Shown here piece after piece: positions 16,200 through 25,263 of a stretch of DNA of 35,609 nt (positions are counted from its first letter, which is position 1; every line of letters begins with the position of its first letter). The stretch comes from an uncultured Clostridium sp. (GTDB lineage Bacteria > Bacillota > Clostridia > Lachnospirales > Lachnospiraceae), in contig USFH01000003.1 of assembly GCA_900553925.1 (NCBI GenBank), positions 1 through 35,609 of the forward strand, read 5' to 3'. The notes under the pieces were generated by a model. That model worked only from the letters and a program-made list of their open reading frames with translations, was not told where the DNA came from and searched no databases. The translations under genes were made by a program, and so were the position numbers.

Positions 16200-17558
16200 A
16201 TGCAATCGAATACAACTGAAATTTTCAGGGATGCCCCGGTTCCAAAAGCCGTGTTAAGTAATGTCATCCCCTCGATCATAAGCATGATCATGGTTTTGAT
16301 CTACAATCTCGCTGACACGTTTTTTATCGGACAGACAAAAAATGCACTGATGGTAGCTGCTGTGTCTGTAGCAACGCCTGCTTTCTTATTATTCATGGCT
16401 GTCGGCATGTTGTTTGGTATCGGCGGAACATCCTTTATCTCCCGCATGCTTGGAGAAGGTCAGGAAGCACGTGCAAAGCATGCCTCTGCCTTCTGCTTCT
16501 GGACCGGTCTGGCTGTCGGAATTATATCCATGATCCTGATTGTGATTTTTGCCGAACCTGTCTGTAAAGCAATCGGCGCAAGTGCAGATACGGTAGAATA
16601 TGCAACACAATATCTCCGGATCGTTGCCATCGGAATTCCGTTTCTGATCATAAGTAACGCATTCAGCAACATCATCCGTTCCGAAGGACGGGCAAAAACC
16701 GCAATGTCCGGTATGATCATCGGAAATATGGCAAATGTAATCTTAGATCCGGTCATGATCTTGTTTCTCGGCTGGAATGTTGCCGGTGCCGCGATTGCAA
16801 CCGTCATCGGAAATATTTTATCCGCGGTCTTTTATGTATCGCATCTTCTGTCAAATAAATCACAGTTGTCGATTCGATTACAGGATTACAAAGCAGGGGA
16901 CAAAATTGCGAGTTCCGTATTTGCCATCGGTATCCCGGCATCACTGAACAGTGTACTTATGAGTGTCAGCAATATCTTTATCAATAATCTGATGGCTCAC
17001 TATGGAGACATGGCAGTTGCCGGACTCGGTGTCGCCATGAAAGTTAACATGATCGTTGTCATGCTGTTGATCGGACTTGGTACCGGAATCCAGCCACTCC
17101 TTGGCTACTGCTTCGGTGCCAGAAACCGGAAACGGTATTTTGCCGTATTGAAATTTTCCATTTTACTTGCTTTTATATTAAGTGCAATCATGACCTGTGT
17201 CTGTTACTTTGGTGCTGACGGATTGGTCAGCGCTTTTTTGGAAGATGCAGACGCATACGATTTTGGATTCCGGTTTTCCCGTATTTACATTCTATCCGGT
17301 CCGATCCTTGGACAATTATTTGTATTTATCAACGCAATCCAGTCCACAGGTGCCGCACTCCCTTCCCTGATTTTGTCGATCAGTCGGCAGGGACTTTTAT
17401 ACTTGCCAATCCTGTTTATCATCAACGCAACGACGGATTCCGCCAGACTGCTTGCATTGGCGCAGCCGGTCACGGATTACCTTGCAACCGCACTTGCGAT
17501 TATTCTGTTCGTGATTACGTGCAGGAAATATTTTCCAAAGAAATCATCAATAGAATAA
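16200..17558 (+). CDS. MATE family multidrug/metabolite efflux transporter
   Basis: This is a 452-residue integral membrane antiporter with about twelve hydrophobic segments in two homologous halves. Motifs typical of MATE proteins are visible: the N-terminal VLSNVIPSIISMIMVLIYN, ADTFFIGQ, GTSFISRMLGEG, IRSEGRAKTAM (the family IRxxG-type loop), DPVMILFLGWNVAGAAIAT and the second-half GLGTGIQPLLGYCFGARN. It exports cationic compounds using a sodium or proton gradient; the substrate cannot be read from sequence. AAGGAG lies 8 bases before the ATG. It stands alone on the plus strand and shares a bidirectional terminator with the tubulin-like gene. Confidence 0.94.
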   Translation: MQSNTTEIFRDAPVPKAVLSNVIPSIISMIMVLIYNLADTFFIGQTKNALMVAAVSVATPAFLLFMAVGMLFGIGGTSFISRMLGEGQEARAKHASAFCFWTGLAVGIISMILIVIFAEPVCKAIGASADTVEYATQYLRIVAIGIPFLIISNAFSNIIRSEGRAKTAMSGMIIGNMANVILDPVMILFLGWNVAGAAIATVIGNILSAVFYVSHLLSNKSQLSIRLQDYKAGDKIASSVFAIGIPASLNSVLMSVSNIFINNLMAHYGDMAVAGLGVAMKVNMIVVMLLIGLGTGIQPLLGYCFGARNRKRYFAVLKFSILLAFILSAIMTCVCYFGADGLVSAFLEDADAYDFGFRFSRIYILSGPILGQLFVFINAIQSTGAALPSLILSISRQGLLYLPILFIINATTDSARLLALAQPVTDYLATALAIILFVITCRKYFPKKSSIE

Positions 17559-17560
17559 AG

Positions 17561-17596
17561 AAAAAAGATGCTGCAATTTCTTGCAGCATCTTTTTT
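17561..17596. terminator. Bidirectional terminator between MATE and the tubulin-like gene
   Basis: A 16-bp stem (AAAAAAGATGCTGCAA with TTGCAGCATCTTTTTT, loop TTTC) lies between the convergent stop codons at 17558 and 17598. A and T runs on both sides let it end transcription in both directions. Confidence 0.93.
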
Positions 17597-17597
17597 C

Positions 17598-20129
17598 TTA
17601 TGCAACGCCCGGAAACTCCGTCTTCATATCTTTATTTACTTCATCGATATGTAATCCCAGATAACTGTCCGGAACAACCTCATACGCCTTCCGCATATCG
17701 TCGATACAAGCCATCATGGAAAGCGGTACTCCGATATACATATCATCCACCGAAATTGCCACATCACCGGTATTCAGAGAGATATTACCGCGTTCCTCCT
17801 TATATGGTGGCGCTGTCAGCAGCTTCGTTACCGCCTCACTGAAGAACGGCATGATTGCCGGAAGGGAAATATATTTGTGATTTGTAATATTCACTTTAAA
17901 TCCCGGCTTTAAGATACACAGCTTCTTCTTTGCGGTCTTCTCACTGGCACCTTCGACAAATGCCTTCGCAGCCCGATCCATGATCTCGGCACGCGTCTCA
18001 TTTGTCGGAGACACAAACATCATATTAAGCTCAGCCAAAGTCGGGCGCTTATCCGCAAACGCAACTGAGATCATCTTCTCCGGTGCATACATACCGACAC
18101 CGATCAGAATATTCTTATAGACACGTTCCATCTCCTGTTTTACAGGTACGATACGTCCATTATCAATATTGGATTCATTGTCCGCGAGCAGCTTAACAAT
18201 ACCCTTGTACAACTCATCCACACGATCCTGTGTGATATAATCTAACGGCAGGTACTCCTGCTGCTTTGCATCCTTCAATAAAAATCCGGTAATCCGCTTT
18301 CCGTTTGCTGCGAGATCCTCCACCGCATTCTTTAAATCCTCATTAAACTGTGCATACAACTCTTCAAGGCGCTCTGCCTTCGCACGGAGAAAACGCACAA
18401 TATCGCCGAACATATCTTGATCGTTCATTCCATCAATCAGCATATTCCGCTGCAGAGTCAGACATTCTTTGACGCATGCATCATAATATCCGTTCTCTGT
18501 CTCACGCTTTGCAGACGGGAAGGTAAAGAATCGCTTTGCCTCGATATCTTTGATTGATTCAATGATGCGACTAAATTCACTGGTTGGCCGATACTGCTTC
18601 ATCATCTCAGATAAACGGTCAATATCTGCAATCATCCCACGATCTTTCTCGCTACTACCGATACCGCCACAGCCAATAATGTCCATTACTGCATACGGTC
18701 CCTTTTTCTGCATAAACCACTCAAGTTCAGCATTTAGATTGTCAAGCACATGATTCTTCAATGACTTAATCATAATTGGAATACGGTCCTTCATCGAAGT
18801 AAGCTGACGACCCATGTTTTCACGCAAACCATCCTGATTTTTCTTAATCATCTTATAAACAGGCTTTTCAAACTGTTTGATTGGGATGATTCCATTTACA
18901 GAAAGCCGAATCTCATCGCCCGGTTTTCCAGACAGGAATGTATCTAACTCTCCAAACACTTTCTGTCTGGATTCCTTTGCAACCGGATCATCCTCAGAAA
19001 GCTCATGCAGTTTCTTATACGCCTCGGTAAAAATCTCATACTCGCAGATATTCTCAATCTGCTTAATCGGAATCTTATAGTCAGATTCATTAATAATCTT
19101 GTAATAGCCGCGGTCTTCCCCATCAAAAAATACATCACGCAGCAGCTTGCCCTTTGCACCATCCTCACCTTGTCCGACATGTTTCACTGAGGCAAGCTTT
19201 GTCAGGAAATATGCTACATCACTGTAGATAACCCCATCCGGAATATATCCCTGTTCATCCTTCTTTCCGGATATCAGCAGGCAGGCATCAAATATATTCT
19301 CACGGATTGTAAGCTTGTGCGTCGTGCTTTCAAATGTATAGCGTTCGTCTTTGTCCTTACTTGTAAGCCGCATATAATAATCGACTTCCTTCAAGGTTGC
19401 GTAGCCATTCGCATTTAAATTTGCAAGCAGATCCGGATTCGATACGATCTCCCGTTTGCTGTAAAGCACATCCGGCATCAGCAGACAGGCTCCGACGCGG
19501 ACACCATTCCATTTCTTGGAACGGATATAAGCCCGGATATTATAGGTAAGATCTGTCAGGATTCCACCGCTTGTACCACCGGCGACACCGGACACGATAA
19601 TGATATCGAGCTTGCCTGACTTCGAACGGGTATGTGCCTCCTCCAGCTTATCAAACAGCAGGACACGCATGTCCTCATATGCATTGGAAAACATCAGCCG
19701 TCCAATCTGACGATTCCCCTTAGCGCCATCCGTATCAATGTTAATCTGCGGGAAATCCTCACGCATCCAGTTCGCAAGGTTCGGATGAACCGGATTTTTC
19801 TTGATGCCTTTGACTAAAAGATTCTCCAGATTCGGGCGATAGATACTGATGATCTCGGTTGCATTCAAGCCAATACCGTCCCGGCTTGCCTCAATCATGT
19901 TCTCCATCGCCGGAATATCCGAATCAACCATCAGATATTGGATGTTATCGTCCGATGTGATCTCTCCCATCAGCATCCCCTTCATGTTACAGACAACCTG
20001 ACTGCCCATGCCTCCAAGTCCGATCACAAGCAGATCACCGTTGTATCGTTGCTCGTTATCCAGCTTCTCGAAGATGCGGATGTCTTTTAACTTTGTAAAT
20101 TCCTCTTTTTGTGTGTCAATTAAAATCAT
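17598..20129 (-). CDS. Large tubulin/FtsZ-superfamily protein (tubulin-like, PF13809 type)
   Basis: This 843-residue protein has an N-terminal tubulin-like nucleotide-binding domain. Visible elements are the first Rossmann glycine loop LLVIGLGGMGSQV (residues 33-45), a T3-like DGAKGNRQIGR segment (residues 134-144; compare the FtsZ GAGGNPxxGR loop), the tubulin signature loop as SGVAGGTSGG (about 180-189, a variant of GGGTGxG), and NANGYATLKEVDYYM (239-253), which I associate with the Tubulin_2 family. The remaining 500 residues, largely helical with no signal or membrane segment, are unassigned. It probably binds GTP and may form filaments, but the role is unknown. AAGGAG precedes the ATG. 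It follows prfC by 79 bp and has no obvious partner gene beside it. Confidence 0.82.
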   Translation of the reverse strand: MILIDTQKEEFTKLKDIRIFEKLDNEQRYNGDLLVIGLGGMGSQVVCNMKGMLMGEITSDDNIQYLMVDSDIPAMENMIEASRDGIGLNATEIISIYRPNLENLLVKGIKKNPVHPNLANWMREDFPQINIDTDGAKGNRQIGRLMFSNAYEDMRVLLFDKLEEAHTRSKSGKLDIIIVSGVAGGTSGGILTDLTYNIRAYIRSKKWNGVRVGACLLMPDVLYSKREIVSNPDLLANLNANGYATLKEVDYYMRLTSKDKDERYTFESTTHKLTIRENIFDACLLISGKKDEQGYIPDGVIYSDVAYFLTKLASVKHVGQGEDGAKGKLLRDVFFDGEDRGYYKIINESDYKIPIKQIENICEYEIFTEAYKKLHELSEDDPVAKESRQKVFGELDTFLSGKPGDEIRLSVNGIIPIKQFEKPVYKMIKKNQDGLRENMGRQLTSMKDRIPIMIKSLKNHVLDNLNAELEWFMQKKGPYAVMDIIGCGGIGSSEKDRGMIADIDRLSEMMKQYRPTSEFSRIIESIKDIEAKRFFTFPSAKRETENGYYDACVKECLTLQRNMLIDGMNDQDMFGDIVRFLRAKAERLEELYAQFNEDLKNAVEDLAANGKRITGFLLKDAKQQEYLPLDYITQDRVDELYKGIVKLLADNESNIDNGRIVPVKQEMERVYKNILIGVGMYAPEKMISVAFADKRPTLAELNMMFVSPTNETRAEIMDRAAKAFVEGASEKTAKKKLCILKPGFKVNITNHKYISLPAIMPFFSEAVTKLLTAPPYKEERGNISLNTGDVAISVDDMYIGVPLSMMACIDDMRKAYEVVPDSYLGLHIDEVNKDMKTEFPGVA

Positions 20130-20208
20130 GTTACCTTCTCCTTTTATATCAACGCTTCTCCCAATATTGATACAACTTTAAACCCCGGATTCACAATTCA
20201 TTGATTCT

Positions 20209-21804
20209 CTAGTTCTTGCGGAATTCTTCTAATTCCAACCCCTCGTTATGCTCCAGCATTAGGCGGATAGACCATTCATTTGCAAACAGCAAAAGCGGAT
20301 TGTCCTTCATATCCTTGACCTTCTTACAGTCGCTGATTCTCGACAGCTTATTCAGATCCGTAGAAGGATCCTTTACCCATCGGATATAATTATATGGAAG
20401 CGGCTCTAAGCGGATGTCACATCCATATTCATTTTCCAGTCTGTATTTCAATACATCAAACTGCAGCACACCAACCACACCGACAATAATCTCGGACATC
20501 CCAAGTGTATAATCCTGGAACATCTGGATTGCACCTTCCTGTGCAATCTGTGTAACACCCTTAATAAACTGCTTACGCTTCATCGAATCCAAGTGCACCA
20601 GTCTGCAGAAATGTTCCGGTGCAAACGTCGGGATTCCCTCGTACTGGAATTTCTTCCCCGGCGTACATAACGTATCTCCGATAGAGAAAATACCCGGATC
20701 GAATACACCGATGACATCACCGGCATACGCCTCATCAATAACCTTACGATCCTGTGCCATGATCTGCTGTGGCTGGGATAAGCGGAGCTTTCTGCCACTC
20801 TGCACATGATAGACTTCCTTGGTCGCATCAAACTTACCGGAGCTGATGCGCATAAATGCGATACGATCGTGATGTGCCTTGTTCATGTTCGCCTGGATCT
20901 TGAACACAAAACCGGAGAATGGCTCTGTGATCGGGTCAATCAAACCTGCATCCGACATACGCGGAAGCGGACTCTGTGTCATCTTCAGGAAATGCTCCAG
21001 AAATGTCTGTACACCAAATGTTGTCAGCGCGGAACCGAAGAACACCGGAGATAACTCTCCCTTATCCACCAGCTCCTGATCAAACTCATCGCTTGCGCCA
21101 TCCAGAAGCTCGATTTCATCCATCAACTGTGCATAAAGCTCATCGCCGACTGCATCCTTTAATGCCGGATCCGTCACATCATAATCGGTCTCTGCCGCCG
21201 ACTTTGCACCGCCGACAGACACTGCCTGAAACATCGATACTTTCTTTGTATCCCGGTCGTAAACGCCCTTAAAACGCTTTCCGGCACCGATCGGCCAATT
21301 AATCGGGCACGTCCGGATTCCAAGGACATTCTCAATCTCATCTAAAAGCTCAAACGAATCTCTTGCTTCAAGATCCATCTTATTGATAAATGTAAAAATC
21401 GGAATATGACGCATCACGCAAACCTTGAACAGCTTGATCGTCTGCGCCTCCACACCTTTTGATGCATCAATCACCATGACCGCGGAATCTGCCGCCATCA
21501 AAGTACGGTAGGTATCCTCCGAGAAATCCTGGTGTCCCGGCGTATCCAGGATATTAATGCAATATCCGTCATAATTAAACTGCAGCACGGATGAGGTAAC
21601 GGAAATACCTCTCTCCTTCTCGATCTCCATCCAATCGGAAACCGCATATTTGGAATTTGCTTTTCCCTTTACCGAACCGGCTGTGTTGATTGCGCCACCA
21701 TAGAGCAGAAACTTCTCTGTCAGGGTAGTCTTACCGGCATCCGGGTGGGATATGATCGCAAATGTTCTTCTCTTCTTAATCTCTTCTTCTAATGATGCTC
21801 CCAT
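20209..21804 (-). CDS. prfC: Peptide chain release factor 3 (RF3)
   Basis: RF3 is the GTPase that recycles RF1/RF2 from the ribosome after termination. The protein (531 residues from ATG 21804) has ISHPDAGKTTLTEKFLLYGG (G1), the RF3-type GSVKGK and SDWMEIEKERGISVTSS (switch I), DTPGHQDFSEDTYRTL (G3), and INKMD (G4), which distinguish it from EF-G and TypA. The open frame reaches a GTG at 21828, but the GGAGG placed just before 21804 and a sigma-A promoter starting RNA near 21830 favour 21804. It is probably monocistronic or carries the tubulin-like gene with it. Confidence 0.96.
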   Translation of the reverse strand: MGASLEEEIKKRRTFAIISHPDAGKTTLTEKFLLYGGAINTAGSVKGKANSKYAVSDWMEIEKERGISVTSSVLQFNYDGYCINILDTPGHQDFSEDTYRTLMAADSAVMVIDASKGVEAQTIKLFKVCVMRHIPIFTFINKMDLEARDSFELLDEIENVLGIRTCPINWPIGAGKRFKGVYDRDTKKVSMFQAVSVGGAKSAAETDYDVTDPALKDAVGDELYAQLMDEIELLDGASDEFDQELVDKGELSPVFFGSALTTFGVQTFLEHFLKMTQSPLPRMSDAGLIDPITEPFSGFVFKIQANMNKAHHDRIAFMRISSGKFDATKEVYHVQSGRKLRLSQPQQIMAQDRKVIDEAYAGDVIGVFDPGIFSIGDTLCTPGKKFQYEGIPTFAPEHFCRLVHLDSMKRKQFIKGVTQIAQEGAIQMFQDYTLGMSEIIVGVVGVLQFDVLKYRLENEYGCDIRLEPLPYNYIRWVKDPSTDLNKLSRISDCKKVKDMKDNPLLLFANEWSIRLMLEHNEGLELEEFRKN

Positions 21805-21836
21805 CTGTTCCTCCACCTTTAAACTCACTTCATGTT

Positions 21837-21864
21837 ATTATAGCATTTTAGAGATGGCTTTCAA
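21837..21864 (-). promoter_or_regulatory. Sigma-A promoter of prfC
   Basis: On the minus strand TTGAAA (21859-21864), a 16-base spacer and a perfect TATAAT (21837-21842) lie just after the ABC ATPase stop codon. They lie 33 bases before the prfC start, leaving a leader of about 26 nt that contains the SD. Confidence 0.75.
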
Positions 21865-21867
21865 AGT

Positions 21868-22980
21868 CTATTCTGAAAGATTTTTCAACTTATTTTGCTT
21901 TTTTGCATAAAAATACAGCTCCTGATTGTACGAATTGCACACACCAAACTCCGTACACGGACAATACACCGTCTCACAGGCATCGATCAACGCTTTTGCC
22001 TGTGCCAGCATCATATCCTCCGGCATCGTAAAGACTGGGATTTCCAATACCTTCTCGCAGAGTGCCTTCGCAACCGGATAGTCCCGGTCATGTACAGGTA
22101 AAATCCCAGCCGCACACGGGATGCCCTGCCGCTGCAGCTTCCGGTAAAGCGGGATTCCATATCCGCCCCCACCAATCACAAAGGTTCGAACCGCCCCCTT
22201 TTGCTTCGGGAACTCCACACTGCCATACGTCGCATCGTAGACGCCATCCTGCATCGCATAAAGCTCCTGTATATATTCGGTCGTCATCACCTCTTCTGGT
22301 GTTCCGACCCGGTCGACGCGATGTTCCTTCACACAGACAACACGATCCGAGATTTTCTGAGCCAGGTCGATCTCATGCAGGGACATCACAACTGCCATCT
22401 GCCGTTTCCGCGCAAGTGTCCGTAACAGCCACAGGAAATCTGTCTTATAGCGGATATCAAGATACGAGGTTGGTTCGTCCAACACTAAGATCTCCGGTTC
22501 CTGACAGATTGCTCTTGCCAGCATCACACGCTGACGCTGACCATCGCTGATCCTCTCAAAATCCTGATCCCGAAGCGCCTCCACCTGCACCTGCCGCATC
22601 GCTTCTTCGATTTTTTCTTCATCTTCCTTCTGCAGCATCCCCATCTTCCCGGTATACGGATACCTGCCGGTCGCCACAACATCATAACAGGTATATCGTT
22701 CCGGGTGAATCCGCTCGGTCATCACGATTGCCATCTTCTTTGCCAGTTCCTTCGGCGCATAAGAAGACAGTTCTTTCCCATCAACGTTGACCGTTCCCGC
22801 GATCAGGGAAAGCTGCCGAATGATACTTTTCAGGATCGTCGATTTGCCCACGCCGTTTGGTCCGATCAGGGTAAGAATCTCTCCTTTTTTCACATGGAGA
22901 TTCACATGGTCTATGAGTGTCCGCTTCTGATAACCTACACTCGCCTCTTCCGTAACCATATAATCACTCTGCATAGCCAT
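21868..22980 (-). CDS. Corrinoid/iron-type ABC transporter ATPase with extra C-terminal domain
   Basis: This is the ATP-binding subunit of a FecE/BtuD-type importer. The nucleotide-binding domain spans about residues 5-255: Walker A IGPNGVGKST (39-48), a signature loop reading ISDGQRQR (144-151, a variant of LSGGQ), Walker B ILVLDEPTS (164-172) and the switch His in SLHEID. Unlike typical BtuD or FecE (about 255 residues), it continues with a domain at 263-370 that starts with a Rossmann-like strand-glycine loop (FVIGGGGYGIPLYRKL). That domain has a cysteine cluster, CETVYCPCTEFGVC (335-348), of unknown role. The start overlaps the permease gene by 17 bp, with GGAGAGG upstream. It is the last gene of the riboswitch-led operon. 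Confidence 0.92.
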   Translation of the reverse strand: MAMQSDYMVTEEASVGYQKRTLIDHVNLHVKKGEILTLIGPNGVGKSTILKSIIRQLSLIAGTVNVDGKELSSYAPKELAKKMAIVMTERIHPERYTCYDVVATGRYPYTGKMGMLQKEDEEKIEEAMRQVQVEALRDQDFERISDGQRQRVMLARAICQEPEILVLDEPTSYLDIRYKTDFLWLLRTLARKRQMAVVMSLHEIDLAQKISDRVVCVKEHRVDRVGTPEEVMTTEYIQELYAMQDGVYDATYGSVEFPKQKGAVRTFVIGGGGYGIPLYRKLQRQGIPCAAGILPVHDRDYPVAKALCEKVLEIPVFTMPEDMMLAQAKALIDACETVYCPCTEFGVCNSYNQELYFYAKKQNKLKNLSE

Positions 22981-23992
22981 GTCTTCGCCCCCTCTCCTTC
23001 ACCATCATGTAAATTACAACCGGTGCTAAAAATACCGCTGTCACAGAGCTGATGGAAAGCTCGACCGGAGCAAAGATTGTCCGTGCCAGCAAATCACAGA
23101 GCACGCAGAACACACCGCCTCCGAGAAAACTGACCGGAATCATCACGATCGGCTTTGTTGTTTTTACTACACTCTTTACAAGATGCGGCACCGCAATTCC
23201 GACAAATGAGATTGGTCCCGCAAATGCCGTCACACAGGCGGATAATAAACTGGATAATAAAATCAGCATCACACGCAGTGGGCGGATGGATACACCGACA
23301 TTTTGCGCATAGCTTTCTCCCATCTGATATGCCCCGATCGGCTTGGATAGAAGAAACGAACCGGCTACAGCCACTCCAACAACGATTGTCATGATCCTTA
23401 CATGCGCCATGGATATTCCGGCGAAGCTTCCAAGCGACCAGTTATGCAGATTCACGATATTCGAATCATCTGCAAAGGTCACAACAATATCCGTGATTGC
23501 CGAACAGATATAACCGATCATCACGCCACACACAACCAGCATAGACATCTCCTGCACCTTCTTCGATACCGCCAATACGAAAAGCATCGAAAGGAGCGAT
23601 CCGATCAATGCCATCGCGATCATAAACCACGAACTCATTGTAATACCATGTGAGACGCCTACGATCATCGCAAGCGCAACAACCAGCTTCGCCCCGGAAG
23701 AGATTCCGAGCACAAACGGACCTGCAATCGGATTTCTAAAAAATGTCTGCAGCAAAAATCCCGATACCGCGAGTGCACCTCCTAAGATTGCTGCCGCAAG
23801 CACGCGTGGCAGACGGATGGAAAGAATAATCTGCATCTCCTTCGCATCGGTTCCATGTCCGGTTAATACGGAGAATACCTGCCGCGGGGCGATCGATACG
23901 CTGCCGATATAAAGCGATAGCAGGATCGCACCGATCAGCAGTGCAAATAATACGATATATGTAATTATGATTCGTGTCTTTTTTGTCTTCAT
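22964..23992 (-). CDS. FecCD/BtuC-family ABC transporter permease
   Basis: This is a 342-residue membrane permease of the vitamin B12/iron-complex importer family, with about nine or ten hydrophobic segments. Family hallmarks are the N-terminal IGSVSIAPRQVF, the RLPRVLAAAILGGALAVSG segment, QTFFRNPIAGPFVLGISSGA and, near the C-terminus, GPISFVGIAVPHLVK, which couples to the ATPase. It forms the channel through which the substrate delivered by the binding protein passes. It overlaps the ATPase gene and follows the binding-protein gene by 60 bp. The riboswitch at the head of the operon points to corrinoids rather than siderophores. Confidence 0.95.
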   Translation of the reverse strand: MKTKKTRIIITYIVLFALLIGAILLSLYIGSVSIAPRQVFSVLTGHGTDAKEMQIILSIRLPRVLAAAILGGALAVSGFLLQTFFRNPIAGPFVLGISSGAKLVVALAMIVGVSHGITMSSWFMIAMALIGSLLSMLFVLAVSKKVQEMSMLVVCGVMIGYICSAITDIVVTFADDSNIVNLHNWSLGSFAGISMAHVRIMTIVVGVAVAGSFLLSKPIGAYQMGESYAQNVGVSIRPLRVMLILLSSLLSACVTAFAGPISFVGIAVPHLVKSVVKTTKPIVMIPVSFLGGGVFCVLCDLLARTIFAPVELSISSVTAVFLAPVVIYMMVKERGRRHGYAE

Positions 23993-24052
23993 CTGTATTC
24001 CATTTTACAATTCATATAGTACTTGTTCCATGCATTGATTTCACGATTCTGC

Positions 24053-25261
24053 TTATTTCTCTGTCAGCTTATAAAAATAATCGCTCTTTATCTCCTGTCC
24101 GATAAATATCGCATGCATATCCGCAATCATCGTACCATATCCGGTCGTCTCCTGAAACATATTTTTTCCGGTTCCGTACACATGTCCTTCCTTAACGGCT
24201 TTAAAATCCGCAAATAGTGCATTCTTCTGCAAAAGTTCTGATACACTTGTAAGCTCACTGTCAATTGTGCTGTTGTAGATGATATAGTCCGCATCCTTCG
24301 CCTTCTCATAGAATGTTTCCATCTGGATCGTCATAGTCGAAAGTGCATTTTCCTCGTCCGAATCATCGAACGTAATACAGGTTCCTCCGGCGAGTTCGAT
24401 CATCTTCGATACATAATCACCGGACTTACGCACATTGACACCACCATTTGTCGTCACATAGAAAAATGCAACGGTCTTTCCGGTCGGGTTCTCGTTCAGA
24501 ACGTCAGCGGTCTTCGCCGTCTCTGTCTCAAATAACTGCTCTGCAGCATCCTCCGCATCGAACAACGCCCCATAGAATTTCACCCATTCCAATCTGCCAA
24601 GCGGATCTGTCTCATAGCTTGAATGTTCCACGATCACTGGGATTCCACAAGTCTCTAACTGCTCTTTTACCTCCGGATTGTGCAGGATCATCGTCGACTC
24701 AATAGCAAGATCACAATCCCCGGCAAGCATCTGCTCCACATCCGGCGCATTGTATTTGCCGGCGTAGGCAAGCGTCTTTGCCTGCATCGCCTGCTTTGCC
24801 TCCGGGATATACCAGCCATCTTCCTTCGTGCCTGAGAAGGAAAGGTTGTTAAGACGTCCAATCTTCACAATGAAGTCCATGCCGGACGTTGCAGCCAGAT
24901 ATGCGTGCTTCGGTGTTCCATCAATCACTGTAATATCCGAAGGAAGTCCCTCCGGTACATTCTTCCCATCCGGCACAAGCAGGTAATCACCGATATCAGA
25001 AACGGAAATAAGTTTATACCCTCCCGTATAATAATCCACGGAAAACTGTGTCGCATAGCTTAAATCCATACTATTTTCTATTTTCAAGTCATCCCATCGG
25101 ATATCTGCATCCGATGCGGATGCATCTGTCACTTTTTCTTTTGGTCCTTCATCCTCTGTATATGCAACATTCCCCTGTGTTGCACAAGCACAGGGGAACG
25201 TACATAACAGGGCGAACAGGAGTATAAAAAGAATTCTTCTTCCTCGTCTCAAATCCAACAC
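24053..25261 (-). CDS. ABC transporter substrate-binding lipoprotein (corrinoid type)
   Basis: This is the exported substrate-binding protein for the adjacent permease. Residues 1-26 form a signal sequence (RRILFILLFALLCTFPCAC). The lipidation cysteine is probably C24 or C26, although the lipobox is not canonical. The following 370 residues have the two-lobed helical-backbone layout of class III binding proteins (MLAGDCDLAIESTM, VEHSSYETDPLGRLEWVKFYGALF). There is no ATG near the start: the open frame begins GTG (25261), and a TTG at 25252 has better spacing from the AAGG that overlaps the previous stop. The start is therefore uncertain by three codons. It lies 2 bp after the two-domain lipoprotein gene, so translation is coupled. 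Confidence 0.88.
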   Translation of the reverse strand: MLDLRRGRRILFILLFALLCTFPCACATQGNVAYTEDEGPKEKVTDASASDADIRWDDLKIENSMDLSYATQFSVDYYTGGYKLISVSDIGDYLLVPDGKNVPEGLPSDITVIDGTPKHAYLAATSGMDFIVKIGRLNNLSFSGTKEDGWYIPEAKQAMQAKTLAYAGKYNAPDVEQMLAGDCDLAIESTMILHNPEVKEQLETCGIPVIVEHSSYETDPLGRLEWVKFYGALFDAEDAAEQLFETETAKTADVLNENPTGKTVAFFYVTTNGGVNVRKSGDYVSKMIELAGGTCITFDDSDEENALSTMTIQMETFYEKAKDADYIIYNSTIDSELTSVSELLQKNALFADFKAVKEGHVYGTGKNMFQETTGYGTMIADMHAIFIGQEIKSDYFYKLTEK

Positions 25262-25263
25262 CC

